NCBI RefSeq assembly: GCF_013294025.1
Contig: NZ_JABSNL010000001.1
Span: 230,095 to 294,094, forward strand
Direction of reading: 5' to 3'
Length of the DNA: 64,000 nt
From: Flavobacterium aeripolare
Lineage (GTDB): Bacteria > Bacteroidota > Bacteroidia > Flavobacteriales > Flavobacteriaceae
Under the pieces are notes generated by a model. It was not told where the DNA came from, did no database searches, and was given only the letters and a program-made list of their open reading frames with translations. The first letter of the stretch is position 1. Each line of letters starts with the position of its first letter. A program made the position numbers and the translations under genes. Shown piece after piece: positions 26,015 to 34,408 of this stretch.

Positions 26015-28183
26015 ATGATATCCATTACCGATAAAACCTTACAAGATTTACAATTTCCTACAGTTTTAGAAACGATTTCGTCGTTGTGCAATACTGATTT
26101 AGGAAAACAAAAAGCCATTGAAATAATCCCTTTTAAAGACAAAGAAAGCTTGATGGAAGCATTGATGCAGACATCAGAGTATGTTTCGTCTTTCGAAAAT
26201 AATAATGCCATACCTAATCACGGTTTTGAAGCAATCTCTCACGAAATCAAATTTTTAGCCATTGAAGATAGCTTTCTAGAAGTAGGTAGTTTTAGAAAAA
26301 TTGCGACATTGTCATCGACAGTTAATTTCTTACTGAATTATTTCAAAAAGTTTGATGATTACTATCCCAATTTAAACAGTCGCGCAAACGAAGTAGAATT
26401 TACAAAGGATATTATTAGCCAAATCGATGTCATTGTAGATAAATATGGAGAAATAAAAGATAGCGCTTCACCAGTTTTGCTGGATATTAGGCGCAATATG
26501 AACAGTGTACGTGGAAAAGTGAATCAAAGTTTTGGTTCGGCTATGACACAATACAATAGTTTAGGCTACTTAGATGATATCAAGGAAAGCTTTGTTCAAA
26601 ACAGACGTGTACTTGCAGTTCTAGCTATGTACCGCCGTAAGGTAAAAGGATCAATATTAGGAAGTAGTAAAACGGGAAGTATTGCTTACATCGAACCCGA
26701 AGCTACCTTACAATATTCTAGAGAGTTGAGTAATTTAGAGTACGAAGAGACCGAAGAAGTCACACGTATTTTAAAACAATTATCTAATGCTATTCGTCCT
26801 TTTTTACCCCTTCTTATCGAATATCAAAACTTTTTAAGTGATATTGATGTGGTCGCTGCCAAAGCAAAATATGCCAACCGCATCAACGGAATACTACCTC
26901 AAATTACTGAAAATCGTCGTTTGTATTTTAGAGATGCCTACCACCCTATTTTGTATTTAAACAACAAACAGAAAAAGGAAATCACCCATCCACAAACCAT
27001 AGAATTACAGCAAGAAAACCGTATTATAGTAATCTCTGGACCTAACGCTGGAGGTAAAACAATCTCTTTAAAAACAGTAGGACTTTTACAATTAATGTTG
27101 CAATCTGGAATGCTTATTCCAGTTCACGAAAGATCAGAAACTTTTTTATTCGATAGAATACTTACCGATATTGGTGATAACCAATCAATTGAAAATCATT
27201 TAAGTACGTACAGTTACCGCTTGAAGAACATGAACTACTTTTTGAAAAAATGCAATGCTAAAACGATGTTTTTAATCGACGAGTTTGGTACTGGGTCTGA
27301 TCCGGAACTTGGTGGAGCGCTAGCCGAAATCTTCCTTGAAGAGTTCTATCATAGGGAAGCTTTTGGGATTATAACAACGCACTACTCCAACTTAAAAATA
27401 CTAGCCAACGAATTGCCTTTTGCAACAAATGCCAACATGCTTTTTGACGAAAAAACATTAGAACCCATGTACAAATTAGTGCTTGGTCAAGCTGGTAGTT
27501 CGTTTACATTTGAAGTAGCGTTAAAAAACGGAATTCCGTTTAGTTTAATCAACCGTGCAAAGAAAAAAATTGAAGTAGGAAAAGTCCGCTTCGATAAAAC
27601 AATTGCAACCTTACAAAAAGAGCGATCAAAGATGGAGAAGACTTCTCAGAATTTGAAAGAGGAAGAAACCAAAGCTCGTGAGGAAGGAAAAAAAATGGAG
27701 AACATTAATACTAAGATCAAGCAAAAATTAGAAAGCTATCAAGAACTTTACGATAGCAATCAAAAGACTATATATATAGGTCAAAAAGTCGAAGATCTCG
27801 CCAATAAATATTTCAACAATAAAAACAAAAAAGATCTGATAGGAGAATTCTTGAAAATTATCGAAATAGAAAATTCAAAACGCAAGAAAGCCACTCCTAA
27901 AGAAGTGAAGGCGATTGTAGAAAAGAAAAAAGAAATTGTAAAAGAAGCAGAAGTTATTGTTGAGGAAATTCGCAAGGAGAAGAAAGAGAAAAAACTCAAA
28001 CCAATAGTAGAAAAACCAAAAGCAATGATTCGCTTAGGTGATCGTGTACGTATGCTAGACGGTAGAGCTGTTGGAACAATTGACGCTATCGAGAAAAACA
28101 AAGCCACAGTAAATTATGGTACGTTCACCTCAAAAGTAAGTATGGATGAGCTGGAACTCGTTGAAGCAATGAAAAAGAAATAA
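26015..28183 (+). CDS. MutS2-type ATPase without a Smr domain
   Basis: This 722-aa protein has the MutS lever/clamp helices (residues about 1-320). An ABC-type ATPase with Walker A GPNAGGKT at 342-349, Walker B FLIDEFGTGSDP and the ITTHYSNLK segment follows. A long charged coiled coil then runs from about residue 520 to 660. The C-terminus is a KOW-like strand pair (GDRVRMLDGRAVGTIDAI) and ends there; the Smr nuclease domain common in MutS2 is absent. MutS2 proteins act in recombination control and in rescue of collided ribosomes. Without Smr this one probably lacks the nuclease step. Confidence 0.9.
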   Translation: MISITDKTLQDLQFPTVLETISSLCNTDLGKQKAIEIIPFKDKESLMEALMQTSEYVSSFENNNAIPNHGFEAISHEIKFLAIEDSFLEVGSFRKIATLSSTVNFLLNYFKKFDDYYPNLNSRANEVEFTKDIISQIDVIVDKYGEIKDSASPVLLDIRRNMNSVRGKVNQSFGSAMTQYNSLGYLDDIKESFVQNRRVLAVLAMYRRKVKGSILGSSKTGSIAYIEPEATLQYSRELSNLEYEETEEVTRILKQLSNAIRPFLPLLIEYQNFLSDIDVVAAKAKYANRINGILPQITENRRLYFRDAYHPILYLNNKQKKEITHPQTIELQQENRIIVISGPNAGGKTISLKTVGLLQLMLQSGMLIPVHERSETFLFDRILTDIGDNQSIENHLSTYSYRLKNMNYFLKKCNAKTMFLIDEFGTGSDPELGGALAEIFLEEFYHREAFGIITTHYSNLKILANELPFATNANMLFDEKTLEPMYKLVLGQAGSSFTFEVALKNGIPFSLINRAKKKIEVGKVRFDKTIATLQKERSKMEKTSQNLKEEETKAREEGKKMENINTKIKQKLESYQELYDSNQKTIYIGQKVEDLANKYFNNKNKKDLIGEFLKIIEIENSKRKKATPKEVKAIVEKKKEIVKEAEVIVEEIRKEKKEKKLKPIVEKPKAMIRLGDRVRMLDGRAVGTIDAIEKNKATVNYGTFTSKVSMDELELVEAMKKK

Positions 28184-28198
28184 TTAGGATAGTAAGCG

Positions 28199-28267
28199 TT
28201 ATTGCTCGTGCCTCGCAATTACAAAGCTAATTCGTAAAAAAAAACTCATTGCGATGAAGGAAGCAAT
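28199..28267. repeat. REP-like inverted repeat pair
   Basis: Two arms of about 20 bases lie in opposite orientation. The right arm CATTGCGATGAAGGAAGCAAT (28247-28267) resembles the widespread bacterial palindromic repeat of the form CATTGCGAGGnACGAAGCAAT. The left arm (about 28200-28221), read on the minus strand, is GTAATTGCGAGGCACGAGCA. An A-run lies between them. An ATG at 28254 inside the right arm is probably not a real start. Confidence 0.55.
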
Positions 28268-28283
28268 CATAAAAGAAATAAAT

Positions 28284-28703
28284 ATGGAAAACTTACCCAA
28301 GAATAAAAAAATAGTCCTTTTTGACGGTGTTTGTAACTTGTGTGACAATGCTGTTCAGTTCATTATTAAGCATGACAAGAAAGATGTTTTTAGGTTCGCT
28401 TCTTTGCAGTCAGTTTTAGGACAACAGATTATTAAAAAAATAGGTATTGATGTTACTCAAATTGATAGTATTATTCTTTATGAACCTGGAGTAGCTTATT
28501 ACTATAAAGCGGAAGCTGCTTTACATATTGCTTCAGATCTCAAAGGAGCTGTAAGTTTACTAGGTGTTTTCAAAGTATTACCATCTGGTTTTTCTAATTA
28601 TTTTTATGATTACATCGCTAGAAATCGTTACCGCTGGTACGGTAAAAAAGACAATTGCATGATTCCTACTCCGGAATTAAAATCAAAATTTCTAGATCTA
28701 TAG
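28284..28703 (+). CDS. DCC-family thiol-disulfide oxidoreductase
   Basis: The protein (139 aa from 28284) carries the DCC motif FDGVCNLCDN near the N-terminus, with the CxxC pair, and the family's C-terminal block NRYRWYGKKDNCMIPTPE. Members are predicted thioredoxin-fold oxidoreductases of mostly unproven substrate. A longer frame from 28254 begins inside a palindromic repeat, so the second ATG (MENLPKNKK) is chosen. It appears to be monocistronic. Confidence 0.85.
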   Translation: MENLPKNKKIVLFDGVCNLCDNAVQFIIKHDKKDVFRFASLQSVLGQQIIKKIGIDVTQIDSIILYEPGVAYYYKAEAALHIASDLKGAVSLLGVFKVLPSGFSNYFYDYIARNRYRWYGKKDNCMIPTPELKSKFLDL

Positions 28704-28720
28704 GTTTCTTATTTTTTTCT

Positions 28721-28860
28721 GCCCCTGATTGCAACGGCAGCCCCGACTGAAGAAAGTTATTTTTTACAGCATTGACAGAGCGACCGGCGGAAGCTCCTGT
28801 AAATACTTAGTAAAATAAACTTTGTGAATGAGGGCTAGAGTGGAAAGCAGGACTGGGCCC
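28721..28860. repeat. structured flavobacterial intergenic repeat (140 nt)
   Basis: The element runs from GCCCCTGATTGCAACGGCAG to TGGAAAGCAGGACTGGGCCC. It is clearly richer in G and C than its surroundings. Its two ends are imperfectly complementary, and an inner stem with ACAG..AGC against GCT..CTGT lies near 28770-28800. I recall similar elements, ending in GCGGAAAGC..GGA-type blocks, downstream of genes in many Flavobacterium genomes. A shorter relative may lie at 51245-51297. No ORF with known features is present. Confidence 0.5.
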
Positions 28861-28970
28861 GAACATAAAAACATCTAGCCTGAAATACTTATGTTAAAAA
28901 AAAGTGAAAATTTTTGTCAGGATTCTCAATTACTATCGACTGTTCTTATATAATTTAAAAACAGTAGTAT

Positions 28971-29684
28971 ATGAAAGTTATGAAACTCGCAGTCTCCCTC
29001 ATTATTTTATTAACCTTTGGTTCTTGTATAAGTGAAGACATTGTTGATGATGAAATTGTCGAAATAATCAGAATAAACAATTCATTTTCAAATTTCAATG
29101 TTGGTTCAACAGTTATCCTGGACGCCGCTTTTTTTGATAATCAGGGTATAAAACAAACCGTTGATTTTAATTTAAGTTCGCAAAATCCCACTGTTCTTGA
29201 AATTGATACTACTACTAATGAAATCATAGCCAAAGCTAAAGGTACTTCTACGCTACTAGTTTCTACAGTTTATGGTGGTAAAACAATTGAAAATTCGGTT
29301 GTTGTTACTGTAAACGAGTTAGGGACTGCCCCTGCTCCTACTGCTTCTAATATTAAAATAGGAACGATTAGTAAAACGAGTTCTTATGATGCTGCTGGTG
29401 ATTTTGAAATCACAGAAATTACTGGTGGAATTCGCATAAAATTTGCCAGTAATTATAGAGCTGATAGATCTTTGCCTGGTTTTGCTATGTATTTAACCAA
29501 TAATCCTAATTTAATTACAAATGCCTTGAAAATCGATAGTCAAGGAGATGCAGATGGCGTGATATACAGTGGTGCCTTTAGCATTGATGTGATGGGTGTG
29601 GGTATAAATGACTTTGGGTACTTAACACATTGGTGTGAGCCGTTTAGAATTAAAGTAGGTGTAGCAGAAATCAAAAACAAATAA
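28971..29684 (+). CDS. lipoprotein with Big_2-like and DM13-like domains
   Basis: This 237-aa protein has a lipobox FGSC (Cys19). A bacterial Ig-like domain (about residues 32-115, VGSTVILDAAFFDNQGIKQTVDF) is followed by a DM13-like domain (about 125-237) ending in the hallmark HWCEPFRIKVG cysteine motif. DM13 domains are thought to take part in redox or electron-transfer reactions at the cell surface. The next gene encodes an outer-membrane barrel starting three bases after its stop, so they form a unit. Confidence 0.78.
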   Translation: MKVMKLAVSLIILLTFGSCISEDIVDDEIVEIIRINNSFSNFNVGSTVILDAAFFDNQGIKQTVDFNLSSQNPTVLEIDTTTNEIIAKAKGTSTLLVSTVYGGKTIENSVVVTVNELGTAPAPTASNIKIGTISKTSSYDAAGDFEITEITGGIRIKFASNYRADRSLPGFAMYLTNNPNLITNALKIDSQGDADGVIYSGAFSIDVMGVGINDFGYLTHWCEPFRIKVGVAEIKNK

Positions 29685-29687
29685 GAC

Positions 29688-30542
29688 ATGACATATAAAA
29701 TTATAAAACTATCACTAGTATTCCTTTTTGTAACAAATTTATCATACGCTCAATGGAATAAGGGAAAAGGAAATGGCTATTACAAACTTTCTGCAAGCTC
29801 CTTAGTAGCCGATGAGCATTATACTAGCACTAAAGATAAAGACCCTAATATTACTCGAGGAAATTTTGTAGTAAGTGCGTATGCTGAATATGGTTTAACT
29901 GAAAAATTTGATGTAATCGCATATGTCCCTTTACTAGCAAGGGTTTACCAAAACAAGCAGGTATCTCGAACAAGTGGAAATGTTATAAATGATGGAGAAA
30001 GCGTTAATAGTATTGGTGATATCGATTTAGGTATTCGCTACGGTATTTTAAAGAATGATTTTTTAGCCTTATCTGCAACGTTAAAATTAGGATTGCCCAC
30101 TGGTAAAAAGTCAGGAGGGCTTGATGGTAGCTTACAAACAGGTGATGGCGAATTCAATCAGGGTGTACAATTAGATTTAGGTATACCTTATAAAATAGGA
30201 AATCAAAATATGTATGGCAAAATATATTCTGGTTTTAATAATAGAACGAATGGCTTCTCTGACGAATTTCAATTTGGTGGAGAAATAGGAACAAAGTTTA
30301 ATGACAAAGTATTTTTGGCGGTTAAGTCAGCTAATGTCCGATCGTTTAATAATGGTGATGCTACGGGAACTGGTCAAGGTGTTTTTGCCAATAATGTTGA
30401 GTTTACCAACTTATCCGGTGAGATAGGATACTATATCTCTAGCAAATTAGGCGTGACATTTAATTATACCACTATCTTGTCTGGAAAAATCACCTATGCT
30501 GCTCCTACTTATAGTGGTGGTGTATTTTTAGACATTCAATAA
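29688..30542 (+). CDS. outer-membrane beta-barrel, MetA-phenol-degradation-like
   Basis: This 284-aa protein has a signal peptide (about 1-21, ending SYAQ). It is followed by a barrel with strands such as GNFVVSAYAEYGLTEKFDVIAYVPLL and ALSATLKLGLPTGK, in the style of the phenol-degradation MetA/transporter family. It ends in an aliphatic/aromatic strand GGVFLDIQ. It is co-transcribed with the DM13 lipoprotein and may serve as its outer-membrane partner or as a channel for a small molecule; that link is inferred from position. Confidence 0.75.
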   Translation: MTYKIIKLSLVFLFVTNLSYAQWNKGKGNGYYKLSASSLVADEHYTSTKDKDPNITRGNFVVSAYAEYGLTEKFDVIAYVPLLARVYQNKQVSRTSGNVINDGESVNSIGDIDLGIRYGILKNDFLALSATLKLGLPTGKKSGGLDGSLQTGDGEFNQGVQLDLGIPYKIGNQNMYGKIYSGFNNRTNGFSDEFQFGGEIGTKFNDKVFLAVKSANVRSFNNGDATGTGQGVFANNVEFTNLSGEIGYYISSKLGVTFNYTTILSGKITYAAPTYSGGVFLDIQ

Positions 30543-30685
30543 CATGTAAATACCACTTTTTTATATTTGAAAAACTCATTTATTGCTTAGGCGATGGTGA
30601 GCTTTTTTTTTCTTTAAAGCCAACTGACTTTTATCATATTTTAATATAAGTCGAACTAGTATTTTTACACTATAAAATTTAAGCT

Positions 30686-30814
30686 ATGAGAAAAGGAATA
30701 CTCGTCAACTGGGATAATGGTTCAATTATAATTGTATTTGTATTTGGTTTGGTCATTGTAGGATTGGTCGCTGCAATACTATTATTGATGAACAACGATA
30801 AAAAGAAAGAATAA
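30686..30814 (+). CDS. 42-aa single-span membrane peptide
   Basis: An ATG at 30686 opens a 42-codon frame. Its product has a short N-terminus MRKGILVNWDNGS, one hydrophobic segment of about 21 residues (IIIVFVFGLVIVGLVAAILLL) and a charged tail MNNDKKKE. The positive tail predicts C-in topology. The stop codon runs into a strong terminator, which supports a real short transcript. Family and function are unknown. The 325-base gap between the barrel gene and ettA otherwise holds nothing I recognise. Confidence 0.55.
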   Translation: MRKGILVNWDNGSIIIVFVFGLVIVGLVAAILLLMNNDKKKE

Positions 30815-30848
30815 AAAAAGGATATCTGTGAGGATATCCTTTTTTTTA
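30812..30848. terminator. bidirectional intrinsic terminator
   Basis: The stem GGATATC/GATATCC (30820-30826 with 30833-30839) is flanked by a seven-A run and an eight-T run. It serves the 42-aa peptide gene rightward and ettA leftward. Confidence 0.85.
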
Positions 30849-30866
30849 TATAAAGCAAAGAATAAA

Positions 30867-32561
30867 TTATCCTCTGATTAATTTTTTGTATTTCAAACGT
30901 TTTGGAGTCAAATCTCCACCTAAACGTTTTTTCTTATTTTCTTCATATTCAGAGAAACCTCCTTCAAAGAAATACACTTCAGACTCTCCTTCAAAAGCTA
31001 AAATATGCGTACAAATTCTATCTAAGAACCATCTATCATGCGAAATTACTACGGCACAACCAGCAAATTGCTCTAAACCTTCTTCTAAGGCACGCAATGT
31101 ATTTACGTCCAAGTCATTAGTAGGTTCATCCAGTAGCAATACGTTTCCTTCTTCTTTTAAAGTCATTGCAAGGTGTAAACGGTTGCGCTCTCCTCCAGAA
31201 AGTGTGGCTACTTTTTTGTTTTGATCGCTACCTCCAAAGTTGAAACGACTAAGGTAAGCACGCGAGTTCACCTGGCGTCCACCCATCATGATCAATTCTT
31301 GACCGTCACAAAAGTTCTCCCAGATTGTTTTATTAGGATCGATATTAGAGTGTGCTTGATCGACATAAGCGATTTTTACAGTTTCTCCTACAGAGAATTC
31401 TCCACTATCTGTTTCTTGCTCTCCCATGATCATTCTAAAAATAGTAGATTTACCAGCACCATTGGGTCCGATAATTCCAACTATTCCAGCTTGTGGCAAA
31501 GTGAAATTCAAATTGTCATATAATAATTTATCACCAAAAGCTTTAGCAACAGCTTTTGCTTCGATAACATTTGTACCTAAACGTGGTCCATTGGGAATAT
31601 AGATTTCCAATTTCTCGTCTAGTTCTTTTTGATCTTCGTTTAATAATTTATCGTAGTTCTGTAAACGTGCTTTTTGCTTTGTTTGACGACCTTTAGCTCC
31701 TTGACGAACCCAGTCCAACTCACGCTCTAAGTTTTTACGACGTTTAGAAGCTACTTTTTCTTCTTGTGCTAAACGACTTGATTTTTGATCTAACCATGAA
31801 GAGTAGTTTCCTTTCCAAGGAATACCTTCACCTCTATCTAGTTCAAGAATCCATCCAGCTACATTATCAAGGAAATACCTATCGTGCGTTACAGCGATTA
31901 CCGTTCCAGCATATTGTGCTAAATGTTGTTCTAACCATAAGACAGATTCTGCATCAAGGTGATTGGTAGGTTCATCTAGTAGCAATACATCTGGTTGTTT
32001 TAATAACAAACGACATAAGGCAACACGACGACGCTCACCTCCTGAAAGATTTTTAATAGGTGTGTCCCCATCTGGAGTACGTAACGCATCCATTGCAATC
32101 TCTAATTTAGTGTCAATTTCCCAAGCCCCTAATGCATCGATTTTATCTTGCAATGCTGCTTGACGGTCCATTAACTTGTCCATCTTATCTGCATCTGAGT
32201 AGTTTTCCTCAAGACCAAACAAATCATTGATTTTATTATACTCCTCAAGAACTTCCATAGTTTCAGCTACTCCTTCACGTACGATTTCAATAACCGTTTT
32301 AGAATCGTCCAGAATAGGCTCTTGCTCTAAGTATCCTACTGTGTAACCGGGAGCAAAAACAACATCTCCTTGGTAGTTTTTATCTACTCCAGCAATAATT
32401 TTTAAAAGTGAAGATTTTCCAGAACCATTAAGTCCTAAAATTCCAATTTTAGCTCCATAAAAAAAGCTTAAGTATATGTTTTTTAAGACCGCTTTATCTG
32501 CTCCTGTATAAGTCTTGCTCAATTTTGACATTGAGAAAATTACTTTTTTATCGTCTGACAT
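30867..32561 (-). CDS. ettA: energy-dependent translational throttle protein EttA (ABC-F)
   Basis: This 564-aa ABC-F protein has two ATPase domains in one chain and no membrane segments. Walker A motifs are GLNGSGKS at residues 43-50 and GPNGAGKST in the second half. Signatures NLSGGERRRVALCR and TLSGGERNRLHLAM are present. Between the domains lies the charged P-site tRNA interaction motif region with WVRQGAKGRQTKQKARL. EttA binds the ribosomal E site and gates elongation by the ATP/ADP ratio. It is followed by a strong terminator and preceded closely by a small membrane-protein gene. Confidence 0.95.
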   Translation of the reverse strand: MSDDKKVIFSMSKLSKTYTGADKAVLKNIYLSFFYGAKIGILGLNGSGKSSLLKIIAGVDKNYQGDVVFAPGYTVGYLEQEPILDDSKTVIEIVREGVAETMEVLEEYNKINDLFGLEENYSDADKMDKLMDRQAALQDKIDALGAWEIDTKLEIAMDALRTPDGDTPIKNLSGGERRRVALCRLLLKQPDVLLLDEPTNHLDAESVLWLEQHLAQYAGTVIAVTHDRYFLDNVAGWILELDRGEGIPWKGNYSSWLDQKSSRLAQEEKVASKRRKNLERELDWVRQGAKGRQTKQKARLQNYDKLLNEDQKELDEKLEIYIPNGPRLGTNVIEAKAVAKAFGDKLLYDNLNFTLPQAGIVGIIGPNGAGKSTIFRMIMGEQETDSGEFSVGETVKIAYVDQAHSNIDPNKTIWENFCDGQELIMMGGRQVNSRAYLSRFNFGGSDQNKKVATLSGGERNRLHLAMTLKEEGNVLLLDEPTNDLDVNTLRALEEGLEQFAGCAVVISHDRWFLDRICTHILAFEGESEVYFFEGGFSEYEENKKKRLGGDLTPKRLKYKKLIRG

Positions 32562-32588
32562 TTTTTATAATTTAAATTTTAAAATAAT

Positions 32589-32771
32589 TTACACCCTTCC
32601 TTTAAGCGAACTAAAAACCCAAGCGTTAGCTAAAAAACCAACACCTACTGCTACAAAACCCCATCCAGATACATCTCTATATTTAAAGGCGCCTAGACCT
32701 ATTAACAACAAACCCATTAATATCATTATCAAAGTAGCCCATCCTAAAATGGTATTCTTATTCATTCCCAT
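32589..32771 (-). CDS. small two-span membrane protein (CAL67264-like)
   Basis: This 60-aa protein has two hydrophobic segments (about residues 8-27 and 37-53) separated by FKYRDVSGWG. It resembles a short conserved flavobacterial membrane protein that I recall under the name CAL67264 family. The function is unknown. It lies 27 bases ahead of ettA and 45 bases after holA on the same strand, so it may be co-transcribed with either. The second Met (residue 3) could be the true start. Confidence 0.75.
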   Translation of the reverse strand: MGMNKNTILGWATLIMILMGLLLIGLGAFKYRDVSGWGFVAVGVGFLANAWVFSSLKGRV

Positions 32772-32816
32772 ATTTTGCGTTATTTTTAATATGCAAATAT
32801 CGATAATTTTTAACCG

Positions 32817-33821
32817 TTAATTAAATATTTTATAGAGCATTTCTCTTAAAAGATCATAATTAGACAGAGATTGTGCGCCCACACCTTTACTTTTCACGTC
32901 AATATCACGTAATCCAGCCACAATCTGGCTCACCTTACGCATGGGATAATTCTTTAATGCAACATCGTAATCCTTTAAGAAAAATGGACTTACGCCTAAT
33001 ATAGCAGCGACATTCTTAGGATTTCTATCCTTTAAACCATGATATTTCAGCAGCTGGATAAAAAAACTAAAGACTAGTGATGTAGTGACCACCATAGGGT
33101 TGTCTTTAGGATTATTTGCAAAGTTATCTGCAATAGTGTAGGCTTTTATTTGGTTGCGCTCCCCTATTGCCTTTCTTAATTCGAATACATTGAAGTCTTT
33201 ACTGAAACCAATATTTTCTTCGATATCTTTAGGTGTAATCATACTGCCCTTTGGTAATATAATTTGTAATTTTTCTAGTTCGTTATTAATCTTACTCAAA
33301 TCAGTTCCTAGAAACTCCACTAACATTGCCGACGCCTTGGCTTCGATACCATATTTCTTACCAGATAAAACTCTTTTAATCCAGTCTCCTACTTGGTTTT
33401 CATACAGCTTCTTACTTTCATATACAACACCAGTTTTAGCTAATAACTTTGTTGTTTTCTTTCTTTTATCTAATGTCTTGTATTTATAGCAAAGAACAAG
33501 CACTGTTGATGGCATCGGGTTTTCGGCATAACTCTCTAGTTTGTCAATAGTACGACTTAACTCTTGAGCTTCCTTTACTATAACTACCTGGCGATCTGCC
33601 ATCATAGGGTACCTTTTTGCAGTAGAAACAATATCCTCTATCGTTACATCTCTACCGTAAAGTACCGTTTGATTGAATCCCTTTTCTTCTTCAGAAAGTA
33701 CATTCTTCTCAATATAATCAGATAATTTGTCAATGTAATACGACTCCTCACCCATTAAAAAATAGATGGGCTTGATATTTCCAGCCTTAATGTCATTAAC
33801 AATTTTTATAACCTCGTCCAT
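32817..33821 (-). CDS. holA: DNA polymerase III subunit delta
   Basis: This 334-aa protein matches HolA, the clamp-loader wrench subunit: an N-terminal AAA-like domain starting KPIYFLMGEESYYIDKL, a central lid region, and a C-terminal helical collar (KVSQIVAGLRDIDVKSKG). It opens the beta clamp for loading onto DNA. The length fits the family. It is divergent from the HsdR_N-type gene with a 94-base gap, an arrangement I associate with Bacteroidetes generally. Confidence 0.92.
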   Translation of the reverse strand: MDEVIKIVNDIKAGNIKPIYFLMGEESYYIDKLSDYIEKNVLSEEEKGFNQTVLYGRDVTIEDIVSTAKRYPMMADRQVVIVKEAQELSRTIDKLESYAENPMPSTVLVLCYKYKTLDKRKKTTKLLAKTGVVYESKKLYENQVGDWIKRVLSGKKYGIEAKASAMLVEFLGTDLSKINNELEKLQIILPKGSMITPKDIEENIGFSKDFNVFELRKAIGERNQIKAYTIADNFANNPKDNPMVVTTSLVFSFFIQLLKYHGLKDRNPKNVAAILGVSPFFLKDYDVALKNYPMRKVSQIVAGLRDIDVKSKGVGAQSLSNYDLLREMLYKIFN

Positions 33822-33903
33822 GTATTTCTTGTTTGAAGTTTAAAATAGTAAAGTTTCCTTATATCGTGTACAATTTTAGACCTTAAATTTTAAACTAAAT
33901 AAC

Positions 33904-33911
33904 TATTTTTG
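33904..33911 (+). promoter_or_regulatory. TAnnTTTG promoter (-7) almost at a start codon
   Basis: TATTTTTG ends only four bases ahead of the ATG at 33916. Transcription would begin at or next to the start codon. Confidence 0.45.
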
Positions 33912-33915
33912 CCTC

Positions 33916-34377
33916 ATGCAAAAACTTAATTTTCCTTCTTATACTTTTCGATTCAAAAATAACGAAAATAAAGTGTCTATCTTTGATGAAATCAGGAAAA
34001 AATTTATCATCCTTACTCCTGAGGAATGGGTTAGACAGCACGTTATTTTATATTTGCTAGAAGAAATGAAGTACCCTAAATCAATGATAAATGTCGAAAA
34101 AGTTTTAAAAGTCAACGACTTGCGCAAACGTTATGATGGCGTCGTTTTCAATCCTGATGGCTCTATCTTTCTATTAATCGAATGCAAAGCGCCAGAAATT
34201 AAAATTGGCCAACTCACATTTGACCAAATTGCGCGCTATAATATGACTTTGAAAGCAGATTATTTAATGGTAACAAACGGATTGAATCATTACTTTTGCC
34301 AAATGGATTATAAGAATGAAAAGTACCATTTTTTAAGAGAACTACCTATATATGGTACTCCGTCTAATATACTTTAA
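33916..34377 (+). CDS. orphan HsdR N-terminal-type nuclease domain protein
   Basis: This 153-aa protein consists of a single domain like the N-terminal nuclease part of type I restriction enzyme R subunits (HSDR_N). The PD-(D/E)xK core is visible as RYDGVVFNPDGSIFLLIECKAP with Asp74, Glu89 and Lys91. There is no helicase part and no hsdM or hsdS nearby, so it is not a working type I system. Being next to holA suggests a housekeeping DNA role. If transcription starts from the 33904 box, the mRNA would be close to leaderless. Confidence 0.82.
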   Translation: MQKLNFPSYTFRFKNNENKVSIFDEIRKKFIILTPEEWVRQHVILYLLEEMKYPKSMINVEKVLKVNDLRKRYDGVVFNPDGSIFLLIECKAPEIKIGQLTFDQIARYNMTLKADYLMVTNGLNHYFCQMDYKNEKYHFLRELPIYGTPSNIL

Positions 34378-34408
34378 TTATACAGTACCTTAATTTAAAC
34401 CAGATACT

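Noticed and set aside
27781..28107. 108-aa minus-strand frame inside mutS2
   Set aside because: It is the antisense of the Lys/Glu-rich coiled coil, which gives a Ser/Phe-rich open frame; no start signal.
30886..31523. plus-strand frames (112, 72 and 100 aa) inside ettA
   Set aside because: They mirror the conserved ettA coding strand and have no family resemblance.
33154..33489. 111-aa plus-strand frame inside holA
   Set aside because: It is antisense to holA and hydrophobic only because of the reversed codons.
33916..34377. part of a type I restriction-modification system
   Set aside because: No hsdM, hsdS or helicase part lies within reach; neighbours are holA and a glycosyltransferase.
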